From Palsa-1233 sp965651205 (lineage in GTDB: Bacteria; Gemmatimonadota; Gemmatimonadetes; Gemmatimonadales; GWC2-71-9), in the NCBI GenBank assembly GCA_965651205.1, contig CBFGRM010000004.1:1-64000 (forward strand): a stretch of 64,000 nucleotides of DNA. The letters are read 5' to 3'. This document shows positions 25,488 through 35,587 of the stretch, one piece after another. A program made the translations under genes and the position numbers. The notes under the pieces are model-generated. The model ran no database searches. It saw only the letters and a program-made list of their open reading frames with translations, and was not told the origin of the DNA. Every line of letters starts with the position of its first letter. The first letter of the stretch is position 1.

Positions 25488-26788
25488 CCGACACCGGCCT
25501 GGCACCGCGTCGCGCCGCGCTCGGGATCCTGCTCACGGTGCGGCGCGGCGCGCCCTTCGAAGCAGCACTCGAGCGCGGTCTCGGCACACTTCCCGACCTC
25601 GACCGGCGGCTGGCCCACGAACTGGCCGCCGGCGTGCTGCGCCACGAGTCACAGCTCGACGCCGTGCTCGATCCGCTGATTCCCCGCGGACTGTCCACCG
25701 TCAACGCCAAGGTGCGCGACGTGCTTCGGATCGGCGCCTACCAGTTGCGCTATCTGGAACGCGTGCCGGCACACGCCGCGGTCACCACCGCTGTCGACCT
25801 CGCGCGCGAAGCCGCCGGTGATCGTGTCACCGGCTTCGTCAATGCAGTGCTCAGGCGGGTCCCCCGCGACGACGACAGCACACCGGTCACTCCACCGCAT
25901 CGTGACCCCGCAAGGCTCGCCGAGCGCTGGTCGCATCCGCAGTGGCTGGTGGAACGCTGGTTGGCGCGGTTCGGTTTCGACGACACCACGGCCCTGCTCC
26001 GCTGGAACAACCAGCATCCGCCGCTGGTGGCGCAGGCCGCGCGACTGACTCTCGACGAAGTGCGCCGCCGCTTCGACGAGGCCGGCGTGCGCCACTTCCC
26101 CGCACCGTGGGATGCCGGGATCGTCCTCGAAGAGAGTCATCCCGATCGGCTGCCCGGATACGCCGAGGGTTGGTTCCTGATCCAGGACCCGGCGCAGGCG
26201 CTGGTGGTCCGCTTTGCGGGAGTGCCGCCCGGCGGGACAGCGTTCGACGCCTGCGCTGCACCGGGCGGCAAGACCGTGGCAATATCGGCCACGGCGGGTC
26301 GAGTCGTTGCAGCGGATGTGGCCAGGCGACGGTTGCCGCGCCTGCGTGCCAACATCACCCGAAGCGGTCGCGAAAACATCGACGTCGTGCTCGCCGATGC
26401 AGCTTTTCCACCGGTGCGCCCGTGCGATTTCGTGCTGCTCGACGCACCCTGTCTCGGCACCGGCACCTTTGCCCGTCACCCCGATGCGCGGCTGAGGGTT
26501 CAGCCCGACGCACTGATCCGGCTGGCCCGCGAACAGGCCACCCTGATCGACGCCCTGGCCACCAGGGTCCGTCCCGGCGGGGTGCTATGTTACGCCACCT
26601 GCTCGCTCGAGCCCGAGGAGAACAAGCTTCAGGTCGACGCTTTCCTGGAGCGCAACAAGGGTTTCCGGCGCGAGCCGCTCGAAGGTGATTACCCGCTCGA
26701 CGCCGACGGCGACCTCGAACTGCTGCCGCAGCGTGACGGAATGGATGGTGCCTATGCGGCGCGACTTGTGAGGGTGGCGACCACGTGA
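25484..26788 (+). CDS. rsmB: 16S rRNA (cytosine-967-C5)-methyltransferase RsmB
   Basis: A 434-residue enzyme: N-terminal NusB-like domain, then an RsmB methyltransferase with SAM loop ACAAPGGKTVA, VLLDAPCLGTG and the catalytic Cys in LCYATCSLEPEEN. A GTG at 25538 exists but lacks about 18 residues including the first NusB-like helix. A CTG at 25484, overlapping the thiG TGA as CTGA, restores them (TDTGLAPRRAALGILLTV); the ribosome site is only GGGA. In many Firmicutes this position is followed by a PASTA-kinase gene, and here by a PASTA protein. Confidence 0.92.
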   Translation: MTDTGLAPRRAALGILLTVRRGAPFEAALERGLGTLPDLDRRLAHELAAGVLRHESQLDAVLDPLIPRGLSTVNAKVRDVLRIGAYQLRYLERVPAHAAVTTAVDLAREAAGDRVTGFVNAVLRRVPRDDDSTPVTPPHRDPARLAERWSHPQWLVERWLARFGFDDTTALLRWNNQHPPLVAQAARLTLDEVRRRFDEAGVRHFPAPWDAGIVLEESHPDRLPGYAEGWFLIQDPAQALVVRFAGVPPGGTAFDACAAPGGKTVAISATAGRVVAADVARRRLPRLRANITRSGRENIDVVLADAAFPPVRPCDFVLLDAPCLGTGTFARHPDARLRVQPDALIRLAREQATLIDALATRVRPGGVLCYATCSLEPEENKLQVDAFLERNKGFRREPLEGDYPLDADGDLELLPQRDGMDGAYAARLVRVATT

Positions 26789-27309
26789 AGCTCCGGACCG
26801 CAGGATGGATCGTCGGCGCAGTGCTGACGGCGATCGTGGCCGGAATCGCGATGTCGTGGTTGTTCTATCCGTCATCGCTCACACCCGGCGAGGTGGAACT
26901 GCCGTCCCTGCGCGGCGTGCCCGCGCAGGAGGCGATCAGTCAGCTCGCTACAGCGGGGGCCCGCGGCCGGATCGCACCCACCAGGATCGACGACCCCTCA
27001 GTGCCCTCCGGCTCGGTGTCGTGGCAGTCGCCGGTTGCGGGAACCGTGGTACCCGAAAGCACCGTTGTGATGCTCGGAGTGAGCGCCGGCACACCCCGGG
27101 TGATCGTGCCCGACCTGATCGACCTGGAGCCCGAGGCGGCCCGACGGGTGCTCGACGCGGCCGGACTCGTGGTGGGCAGCATCGACAGCAGCCACAGCAC
27201 CGAGCCGGTCGGTGCTATCCTCGGCACGCGCCCCGAGGCGCGGCAACCGATTCGGGTCGGCAGCGAGGTCGAGTTGATAGTCAGCAAGGGTCCCAGGAGC
27301 AGCCAGTGA
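26785..27309 (+). CDS. Membrane-anchored PASTA-domain protein
   Basis: A 174-residue protein: one membrane helix (about residues 8-30, IVGAVLTAIVAGIAMSWLF), then two PASTA domains (about 37-103 and 104-172), each with the expected pattern such as VPDLIDLEPEAARRVLDAAGL. PASTA domains bind peptidoglycan stems or muropeptides. In Firmicutes the gene between rsmB and rpe encodes the PASTA kinase PrkC. Here the same position holds only the extracellular part and membrane anchor, with no kinase. It may be a relic or a scaffolding protein at the division site. GTG 26785 overlaps the rsmB stop. Confidence 0.85.
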   Translation: MKLRTAGWIVGAVLTAIVAGIAMSWLFYPSSLTPGEVELPSLRGVPAQEAISQLATAGARGRIAPTRIDDPSVPSGSVSWQSPVAGTVVPESTVVMLGVSAGTPRVIVPDLIDLEPEAARRVLDAAGLVVGSIDSSHSTEPVGAILGTRPEARQPIRVGSEVELIVSKGPRSSQ

Positions 27310-27971
27310 GCGTGCGGATCGCCCCCAGCATCTTGAGTGCCGACCTTGGTCGGCTCGCCGAACAGTTGGCCCGGATCGAGGCGGGCGGCGCCGAGTGGAT
27401 CCATCTCGACGTGATGGATGGCCACTTCGTCCCCAACCTCACCTTCGGGGCACCGCTGCTCAAGGCGGTGCGCAAGTACAGCGAGCTGCCGATTGATGTC
27501 CATCTGATGGTGGAGCATCCCGAGCGCTACATCCGCGAGTACGCCGATCTCGGTGCGGCAGTGTTCTCGTTTCACCCCGAGGCCACGGTGCACGTGCAGC
27601 GGCACCTGGTGGCGGTGCGCGAGGCCGGGATGAAGGCGGGACTGGTGCTCAATCCGTCGACACCGGTGAGCTGGCTCACCGAGGTGATCGACGATCTCGA
27701 CCTGGTGCTGGTGATGTCGGTGAATCCCGGCTACGGCGGTCAGGGCTATATCCCCGCGTCGACCGACAAGATCTCCCGAGTCCGCGCGTTGCTCGACCAG
27801 CACGATTCCGGTGCGGTGCTCGAGGTGGACGGCGGCATCACCACCGACACCATCGCAGCGGCGCATCGCGCCGGCGCCGACACCTTCGTGGCCGGCACCG
27901 CAGTGTTCGGCACCGCCGACCCCGCCGCCGCCGTAGGCGCACTCAGGCGCGCCGCAGGATCCGGGTCGTGA
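27306..27971 (+). CDS. rpe: Ribulose-5-phosphate 3-epimerase
   Basis: Pentose phosphate and Calvin cycle enzyme, 221 residues, TIM barrel. It shows IAPSILSADLGRLAEQ, HLDVMDGHFVPNLTFG (catalytic Asp and metal His), VHLMVEHPE, MSVNPGYGGQGY and VDGGITTDTI with the second catalytic Asp. GTG 27306 overlaps the PASTA gene by four bases. Confidence 0.97.
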   Translation: MSVRIAPSILSADLGRLAEQLARIEAGGAEWIHLDVMDGHFVPNLTFGAPLLKAVRKYSELPIDVHLMVEHPERYIREYADLGAAVFSFHPEATVHVQRHLVAVREAGMKAGLVLNPSTPVSWLTEVIDDLDLVLVMSVNPGYGGQGYIPASTDKISRVRALLDQHDSGAVLEVDGGITTDTIAAAHRAGADTFVAGTAVFGTADPAAAVGALRRAAGSGS

Positions 27972-28471
27972 AATACCTGCTGCCCCTCAGCCTGCTCGCC
28001 GTCCTGGGCTGCACGGTGACGCCACTCGGCGTCGGCTCCGAGGCACCCGACTTTGCCGCCGTTTCGCTCGCGACAGGCGAACCGGTGTCGTTCGTCGACG
28101 AATACGGCGGCAGTGTCACCCTGGTCAACATCTGGGCGACCTGGTGCGGGCCGTGCAAGGACGAGATCCCCGCACTCGACACCCTCTATCGAGCGCTCAG
28201 CGACCGCGGCTTCAGGATCGCGGCGGTGAGCATCGACACCGAGGACTCGACCGTGGTGCGCAAGTTCATCGACCAGTTCGACGTCGCCTTCGACGTGCTG
28301 CACGATCGCTCACGCGAAATCGAACAACTGTACCAGACCACTGGAGTGCCGGAATCCTTCCTGGTCGATCGCAACGGACGGATCGTGCGGATAGTTCACG
28401 GCGACCACCCCTGGGCCTCGCCATCGAACAGGCGAATCATCGAGCAATTGCTGGTCGAGGAGACGAACTGA
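27968..28471 (+). CDS. TlpA/ResA-like thioredoxin lipoprotein
   Basis: A 167-residue periplasmic-facing thiol protein with a lipoprotein signal (LLAVLGC) and redox motif WCGPC. It also has TLVNIWATWC and the cis-Pro loop GVPESF. Family members reduce or oxidise cytochrome c maturation apoproteins or metal centres. Its close paralogue follows immediately. GTG 27968 overlaps rpe (GTGA). Confidence 0.87.
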   Translation: MKYLLPLSLLAVLGCTVTPLGVGSEAPDFAAVSLATGEPVSFVDEYGGSVTLVNIWATWCGPCKDEIPALDTLYRALSDRGFRIAAVSIDTEDSTVVRKFIDQFDVAFDVLHDRSREIEQLYQTTGVPESFLVDRNGRIVRIVHGDHPWASPSNRRIIEQLLVEETN

Positions 28472-28998
28472 TGCGGCAGTGGATGATGGTTGCAGCGGTG
28501 ATCGCCGGGCTGGCATTGGGCGTGTGGGGACTGACACGCTTTGCCCCCGCCCCGGTGGGCGCCACCGTGGGTGAGCGGGCGCCCGACTATCGCGTGCTCG
28601 ACATCGCCACCGGCGACTCGATCTACGTCCGCAGCGGCTACGAGGGCTACGTCACGCTGGTGAACATCTGGGCCACCTGGTGCCTCCCCTGCCGCGCCGA
28701 GATGCCGTCGATGGAAGAGGTGTATCAGGACTACCGCGATCGTGGCTTCCGGATCGCCGCGGTGAGCGTCGATGCAGGTTCGTCCGCGAAGGTCACCGAT
28801 TTCGGCGAGGAACTGGGCCTCACTTTCGACCTGCTTCACGACGCCTCGGGCGGCATCCAGCAGTCGTTCCGCACCCTGGGAGTCCCGCAGAGTTTCCTGC
28901 TCGATCGCGAAGGCGTGATCCAGTGGGTCGAACTCGGTGAGGAAGACTGGCGCAAGCCGGCCCACCGCGAGCGGATCGAGAAGCTGCTCGACGACTGA
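28471..28998 (+). CDS. TlpA/ResA-like thioredoxin, membrane-anchored
   Basis: A 175-residue paralogue of the upstream protein: uncleaved or signal-anchor helix (residues about 5-22), redox motif WCLPC, TLVNIWATWC and GVPQSF. Compared with the neighbour, the pair WCGPC/WCLPC differs only at the middle residue, suggesting different redox potentials or targets. ATG 28471 overlaps the upstream stop by one base; its own stop overlaps tsaD by one base. Confidence 0.87.
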   Translation: MRQWMMVAAVIAGLALGVWGLTRFAPAPVGATVGERAPDYRVLDIATGDSIYVRSGYEGYVTLVNIWATWCLPCRAEMPSMEEVYQDYRDRGFRIAAVSVDAGSSAKVTDFGEELGLTFDLLHDASGGIQQSFRTLGVPQSFLLDREGVIQWVELGEEDWRKPAHRERIEKLLDD

Positions 28999-30041
28999 TG
29001 CGCGTGCTCGCGATCGAGACCTCGTGCGACGAAACGTCGGCCGCCGTGGTGTCACGCGACGGTGGCCGCGTCACGCTCGACGGAATGGCGATCCTGTCAC
29101 AGGACATCCACAAGGTGTTCGGCGGCGTGGTGCCCGAGCTGGCCTCGCGCGCACATCTGGAAACCATCGGACCGGTTGCAGACGATGCCCTGGCGCAGGC
29201 CGGGATCGGGCTGGCCGACCTCGACGGCATCGCCGTCACCCGCGGCCCCGGGCTGCTCGGCGCCCTGCTGGTGGGTGTCACCTGGGCCAAGACCGTCGCC
29301 TGGCGCGAACAGTTGCCGCTGATCGGTGTGCATCACCTCGAAGGCCACCTGTTCGCACCCGTGATCGAGCATCCCGACGTGGAGCCGCCGTTTACCGCAC
29401 TGCTGGTGAGCGGCGGCCACACGATGCTGCTCGACGTGCCGGCGTGGGGCGAGTACCACCTGCTCGGCGCCACTCTCGACGATGCGGCAGGTGAGGCATT
29501 CGACAAGGTCGGCACCCTGCTCGGACTGGATTATCCGGCCGGTGCGGCAATCGAGCGCCTCGCCGCCGAAGGTGACCCGGCGAAATACCGGTTTCCGCGG
29601 CCGCTGCTCAAGGGCAGCGCCGCCAAGGATCGCTGGAACTTCTCGTTCAGCGGCCTCAAGACAGCGGTGCTGCGCGCGGTGCAACTGAGCAACGATCCGA
29701 CCGCCGAACGCGCTGATCTGGCCCGCGGATTCCAGGACGCAGTAATCGAGGTGCTGGTGAGCAAGACACTCGACGCCGCCGCCGAACACGGTCGCGAGTT
29801 GGTAGTATTGGGGGGCGGAGTCGCCTGCAACCGGACCCTTGCGGCAGCGGTCCGGTCGGCAGCACCGGCAGGTACCCGAGTCGCGGTCGCTTCGCCCAGG
29901 CTCAACACCGACAACGCGGCGATGATCGGGGCTGCCGGAAGCTGGCGACTGGGGCGCGGTGAACGCGACGACGCCGCGCTGGCCGCCGCCGATTCGCTGC
30001 CACTGCCAGGCCTGACCATTCACGGAGATGCCACCGCGTGA
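28998..30041 (+). CDS. tsaD: tRNA N6-adenosine threonylcarbamoyltransferase
   Basis: Transfers the threonylcarbamoyl group to A37 of ANN-decoding tRNAs, within the TsaBDE complex. 347 residues, ASKHA fold: ETSCDETSAAVV, GGVVPELASRAHLE, metal His pair in HHLEGH, LVSGGHTML, NFSFSGLKTA and VLGGGVACNRTL. Normal length. Confidence 0.97.
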   Translation: MRVLAIETSCDETSAAVVSRDGGRVTLDGMAILSQDIHKVFGGVVPELASRAHLETIGPVADDALAQAGIGLADLDGIAVTRGPGLLGALLVGVTWAKTVAWREQLPLIGVHHLEGHLFAPVIEHPDVEPPFTALLVSGGHTMLLDVPAWGEYHLLGATLDDAAGEAFDKVGTLLGLDYPAGAAIERLAAEGDPAKYRFPRPLLKGSAAKDRWNFSFSGLKTAVLRAVQLSNDPTAERADLARGFQDAVIEVLVSKTLDAAAEHGRELVVLGGGVACNRTLAAAVRSAAPAGTRVAVASPRLNTDNAAMIGAAGSWRLGRGERDDAALAAADSLPLPGLTIHGDATA

Positions 30042-30889
30042 CCCTAGTCTACACGCTCAGCTTCAACATCGGCACGATCGAGATCACCGGTTTCGGAATC
30101 ACGATGATGCTGGCGTTCCTGGTCGGCACCTGGCTGGTGGATCGTGAGCTCAAGCGACACGGCCTGGCCTCCGACTACGCTGGCGAAATCCTGCTGGGCG
30201 CCGTGATCGGCGGCATCGTGGGCGCCAAGCTCTGGTACGCCGCGCTGCACGGCCCCGAGACGCTGTTCGCGCGGGCCGGCCTGGTCTACTACGGTGGTTT
30301 CCTGGGTGGCACCCTGGGCGTCATCCTGGTCGGCTGGCGCCGCCGGGTCCCGATCCGCTGGACGATGCACCTGGTGGCACCTGCCCTGGCCGCGGGATAC
30401 GCCATCGGTCGGGTCGGCTGCTACGTCGTGGGAGACGACTACGGCGTGCCCAGCACCCTGCCCTGGGCGGTCGCATTTCCCGAGGGCTCACCCGCCTCGT
30501 ACGCCGGCGTGATGGTCAGTTCATTCGGCATCACCCCGCCTCCGGGGAGCACCCCCGAGACCCTGCTGGCCGTCCACCCGACCCAGCTCTATGAGGTGGC
30601 GGTGATGCTGCTGGTGTTTGCGCTGCTCTGGGCCTGGCGCCGCAAGCCGCTGGGAACCGGCTGGCTGTTCGGCGCCTACCTTATGCTGGCCGGAACCGAA
30701 CGGTTCCTGGTCGAGTTCCTGCGGGCCAAGGACGACCGGTTCCTGGGTGCCTTCACCTACGCCCAGGGCACCTCGGTGGCGATGTTCCTGGCCGGATTGG
30801 TACTCTGGCGTATGCTGGCCGACCGGCCCGCTCAGGCCCCGGGCGAGTGGCTCAAGGCGGGTGGCAAGGCCGCCGACGGGAGCCGTTGA
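30038..30889 (+). CDS. lgt: Prolipoprotein diacylglyceryl transferase, variant motif
   Basis: Inner-membrane enzyme that attaches diacylglycerol to the lipobox Cys of prolipoproteins. 283 residues with about seven membrane helices. The conserved Arg is kept in IGRVGCYVVGDDYG, and HPTQLYE is present near the end. Two positions usually conserved in Proteobacteria differ: the His-Gly-Gly loop reads YYGGFLGG, and the Asn after GRxG is Cys. Similar sequences are common in other phyla. GTG 30038 overlaps tsaD (GTGA). Last gene of the plus-strand run. Confidence 0.9.
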   Translation: MTLVYTLSFNIGTIEITGFGITMMLAFLVGTWLVDRELKRHGLASDYAGEILLGAVIGGIVGAKLWYAALHGPETLFARAGLVYYGGFLGGTLGVILVGWRRRVPIRWTMHLVAPALAAGYAIGRVGCYVVGDDYGVPSTLPWAVAFPEGSPASYAGVMVSSFGITPPPGSTPETLLAVHPTQLYEVAVMLLVFALLWAWRRKPLGTGWLFGAYLMLAGTERFLVEFLRAKDDRFLGAFTYAQGTSVAMFLAGLVLWRMLADRPAQAPGEWLKAGGKAADGSR

Positions 30890-30909
30890 CCCCGACTTTT
30901 TGCCCCCGC

Positions 30910-30938
30910 TTGACACACCTTTGATCAGGCCGTATGTT
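30910..30938 (+). promoter_or_regulatory. Sigma-70 promoter candidate
   Basis: TTGACA (30910-30915), 17-base spacer, TATGTT (30933-30938): a perfect -35, good -10 and ideal spacing. Transcription would begin near 30945. No protein start follows; it reads into the foldable region and strong terminator at 31057. Confidence 0.7.
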
Positions 30939-30944
30939 CAGTCC

Positions 30945-31092
30945 GTGATGGTCGTCGGAGGGTCGGCGGCCGGAAAAAGTCCCAGGACGAAGAAGGGTGG
31001 AGCGAACACATCTGTTCGTCTCCGTATACTCAGGGGGCGTTCTGGGACCTCTCGACGAAACGGCCCGCCAGCGATGGCGGGCCGTTTCATTT
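30945..31092 (+). ncRNA. Candidate structured small RNA (about 145 nt)
   Basis: Between the promoter (30910) and the terminator (31057-31088) lies about 145 bases with no convincing open frame but nested complementary segments: CGTCGGAG (30953) with CTCTCGACG (31049), one bulged base; GTCCCAG (30979-30985) with CTGGGAC (31042-31048); and an apical hairpin GGAG-C-GAACA, loop CATC, TGTTC-GT-CTCC (30999-31023). I see neither the SRP-RNA GGAAG apical motif nor a tmRNA or RNase P core. The size and central bulge leave a 6S-like RNA possible, but I do not claim it. Confidence 0.5.
31057..31088. terminator. Bidirectional Rho-independent terminator
   Basis: Perfect 13-bp stem GAAACGGCCCGCC with its complement around the loop AGCGAT, followed by a short T-rich stretch. 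It lies between the plus-strand run ending with lgt and the minus-strand iron permease, and closes the candidate small RNA. Confidence 0.93.
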
Positions 31093-31122
31093 GCCGCAGC
31101 TACAGCCCACCGCCTAGAGGCG

Positions 31123-33030
<1,908 letters not shown>

Positions 33031-33109
33031 TCTCTGCGTGGGTATCCCGGCAATCTATGGCAACACAGTCGGGATTCACAACTGCCTGTCGGGAACCGCT
33101 GACACGCAC

Positions 33110-33484
33110 TCAGCCTTCGAGCACCGCCACTGCGGCCGCGATGTCGCGTGAGTGAGAAATCGAGAGATGGATCGTCACGCCCGGATGTGGCGCCAGCAGT
33201 TGCGCTGCCCGGCCGATCAGTTCGATCTCGGGGCGCCCGTCGGGCAGCTTGCGCACCGACACCTCGCGCCAGCCGATCGGGCGCGCGCCCGGCAGCACTT
33301 GCAGTGCCTTGTACACCGCTTCCTTGGCGGCGAGTCGTGCGGCCAGGGCCGGCGCGGGATCGAACAGTGACTCGACGTAGTGTCGTTCCTCGTCGGTCAA
33401 GGTGCGGTCGAGCAGTCGGCCGCCCAGTCGCCCGAGCATCTCGCGCACGCGATCGACCTCGACCACGTCGAGCCCGATGTTCAC
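33110..33484 (-). CDS. acpS: Holo-[acyl-carrier-protein] synthase
   Basis: Transfers 4-phosphopantetheine to ACP. 124 residues: NIGLDVVEVDRVRE with the Mg Asp, RLAAKEAVYKAL with the catalytic Glu-Lys, and HLSISHSRDIAAA near the end. GTG 33484 overlaps the stop of the upstream gene by four bases. Usual length. Confidence 0.95.
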   Translation of the reverse strand: MNIGLDVVEVDRVREMLGRLGGRLLDRTLTDEERHYVESLFDPAPALAARLAAKEAVYKALQVLPGARPIGWREVSVRKLPDGRPEIELIGRAAQLLAPHPGVTIHLSISHSRDIAAAVAVLEG

Positions 33485-34098
33485 CACGGCCACGGCAGGC
33501 TCCAGAACCAGTCGCTGACAGGGGTGAACCAGCCGGGTGCCGGCACCAGTCCGCCGAGCAGCGCGGCGATCACGACCGCCAGGGACAGCAACACTGCGGC
33601 AATGATCACGAACGGCCGCCAGGGGCGACGCCAGTTTTCGATGTCGCGCGCGACTCCGGTCCAGTGCATCAGCTCGGCGTCGGCGAGCCGCACCGCTGCA
33701 CCCCACGCAGCTTCCAGCTCAGCGCCGCGCATCCGGGTCAGTGCGTCGTCGCGCTCCGGCCCTGCCATCCGCTCCAGCGCTGCGCCCTCTGCGAGCAACC
33801 GGTTGAGCAGCGAATCCGCAGCATCAGCATCGGGACGCGCCTCAGCCAGTCGGCCTGCGGGATACCTCGACCGCGCGGCAGCCCGGTCGATCCGCGCCTC
33901 GGCCTCGGCGATCACGTGGTCGCGAAGCGCTCGGGCGGCCTGCTCCCACGCGGCCAACCAGGCATCACCGTCGAGTCGCTCGCGGCTGTTGAGCGCCACG
34001 ATCTGGTCAACCAGTGCGAGCCGGGTCGGGTCGTGAGGGCGGCCGCGCGGCGGTGCCGCCAACCGCCCCAGCGCGGGTGCCACCGGGTTGGTGTTCAC
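33481..34098 (-). CDS. Protein with C-terminal membrane anchor, unknown function
   Basis: A 205-residue protein. Most of it is helical and rich in Ala, Arg and Glu; a single membrane helix lies near residues 163-185 (FVIIAAVLLSLAVVIAALLGG), with a short Trp-rich tail, so the bulk is likely cytoplasmic. No family is recognised. It overlaps the HAD phosphatase upstream (4 bases) and acpS downstream (4 bases), so it belongs to the same transcript. Confidence 0.6.
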   Translation of the reverse strand: MNTNPVAPALGRLAAPPRGRPHDPTRLALVDQIVALNSRERLDGDAWLAAWEQAARALRDHVIAEAEARIDRAAARSRYPAGRLAEARPDADAADSLLNRLLAEGAALERMAGPERDDALTRMRGAELEAAWGAAVRLADAELMHWTGVARDIENWRRPWRPFVIIAAVLLSLAVVIAALLGGLVPAPGWFTPVSDWFWSLPWPW

Positions 34099-34808
34099 GC
34101 GGCGGCCAGTGACAGGATTGCGTTCACGGCGTCTTCCGTGGCACTCAGGTCGTCAAACGCTGCGTGCGCACCTGCTGCCTGCAGTTCGGCAACGCTGTAC
34201 GATCCAGTGGCCACCGCCACCGCGCGCACGCCGAGTGCCGCACCACAGGTCACATCCGCAGGGGTGTCGCCGATGATCACGATCTCTTCGCCCACCGGGA
34301 CGCGACCGAACAGTGGCCTGGCCCGTTCCACCGCGATCGGTGGCAGCATCGGCCGGTCGGCGTGATCTGACCCGTAGGCGCCGATCCGGAAGCGGCCGGG
34401 ATCGATACCGGCTGCTCGCAACTTGAGTCCTGCTCCCTTGACCACGTTGCCCGTGAGCAGACCGATGCACACTTCCGGGCGCGCTTCGAGTGCGTCGAGC
34501 AGCTCGACGATTCCCGGCAACGGCCTCACCAGGCTGCCTCGGCTGGTCAGTTCATCCTCGAGATGCGCCAGGTAGCGATCCAGCAGCTCGTTGATCACCT
34601 CGGTGGTGGCGCGATCGCCGTGACCGGCGGCGTGATACAACTCGCGCACGATCTGCGGATCGGTCTTGCCGTCGAATCGGACCGTGTCGAAGAACGAATC
34701 GGGATCGGCGAACGCATCGTCGAACGCCAGCCGGATCGCCGACCGACCCGCGGAGGCACTGGAGAGCAGGGTGCCGTCGATGTCGAAGAGAACCAGGGTG
34801 CTGAGCAT
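34095..34808 (-). CDS. HAD-superfamily phosphatase
   Basis: A 237-residue HAD hydrolase: nucleophile motif FDIDGTLL (D9, D11), Thr in GLLTGN, Lys region, and the acidic motif GDTPADV. The cap is of the phosphoglycolate-phosphatase type (helical, between residues about 15 and 85). Substrates in this group are small phosphates such as phosphoglycolate. ATG 34808 is supported by the first strand and overlaps the stop of the upstream gene by one base. Confidence 0.85.
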   Translation of the reverse strand: MLSTLVLFDIDGTLLSSASAGRSAIRLAFDDAFADPDSFFDTVRFDGKTDPQIVRELYHAAGHGDRATTEVINELLDRYLAHLEDELTSRGSLVRPLPGIVELLDALEARPEVCIGLLTGNVVKGAGLKLRAAGIDPGRFRIGAYGSDHADRPMLPPIAVERARPLFGRVPVGEEIVIIGDTPADVTCGAALGVRAVAVATGSYSVAELQAAGAHAAFDDLSATEDAVNAILSLAAA

Positions 34809-35587
34809 CAGGTCAGGCGCCTCACCATTACCAATCGAGTCCGGAGGGACGCCGCCCGGCTCCCGGGTGTCCACGACTCCCGCGTCACCTGTCCGGTTGC
34901 CAGGGTGCTGTGCACGATGGTGTCGGCGTCGGCTGCAATGGCGACCTCGACAATCTGGTCCGAGTCTTCACCGCGGAAGAACAGCAGGTCGCCGCTGGCC
35001 ACCTGATCGAGCGGCACGGCGGTGCCGAGTGTCGCCTGGTCGCCCACCATTCGCGGCATCGGAATGCCGCGCGCGAGGAAGGTGGTCTGCACCAGGCCGG
35101 TGTCGTCGATGCCACCATCGGTCACCCCGCCCCACAGGTACGGGGTGCCGGCAAACTCGCGCCAGGCCCACTCCGCCGGCGACAACAGGTGTGCCTCGCG
35201 GATCACCTCGCCGATGCCCTGAATCCTTCCGGTGCGAATCCTGGCGGGCCTGCCATCCGGCAGGCGAACCCGTTCGTTGCCGTCTATCAGCAACCGCGCC
35301 CGGTGCGGCGCCCTCAGGCGCGCACCCGAGACCTCCAGCTCGGCACCGGTGGACCAGCCCGCGCCTACCAGCCAGCTATCGGCCTCGCCGGTGCTGGTGA
35401 GTTGCAGGTAGCCGCGATGCACCCAGCCGCTGCAGTCGTCGAGCAGGGTGTGCACGTGCAGCAGGTCGGCGTCGGTGCCGATTACCCGTGCGGCCTCTCC
35501 GAGTACCAGTTGGGTGACTTGTTCGGCAGCCAGCGAGGCGCTGGCAAGCACCGGGGCGACACGCACATTGGTGATCACGGCACTCAC
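34808..35587 (-). CDS. NlpC/P60-like protein with lost catalytic residues
   Basis: A 259-residue protein with N-terminal SH3b-like strands and a C-terminal NlpC/P60 fold (FAGTPYLWGGV...GLVQTTFLARGIPMPR...SGDLLFF...). In active endopeptidases a Cys lies in the motif DCSG; here that position reads DDTG, so the nucleophile is missing. The His usually following PGDLVFF is also absent (SDQIVEVAIA). The rest of the fold is kept, so the protein may bind peptidoglycan or a partner without cutting. GTG 35587 overlaps the zinc-ribbon gene by four bases. No signal peptide is visible. Confidence 0.75.
   Translation of the reverse strand: MSAVITNVRVAPVLASASLAAEQVTQLVLGEAARVIGTDADLLHVHTLLDDCSGWVHRGYLQLTSTGEADSWLVGAGWSTGAELEVSGARLRAPHRARLLIDGNERVRLPDGRPARIRTGRIQGIGEVIREAHLLSPAEWAWREFAGTPYLWGGVTDGGIDDTGLVQTTFLARGIPMPRMVGDQATLGTAVPLDQVASGDLLFFRGEDSDQIVEVAIAADADTIVHSTLATGQVTRESWTPGSRAASLRTRLVMVRRLT

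Noticed and set aside
30945..31092. Identification of the small RNA as SRP RNA, tmRNA or RNase P RNA
   Set aside because: None of the conserved sequences of these RNAs is visible and the length does not fit tmRNA or RNase P; left unidentified.
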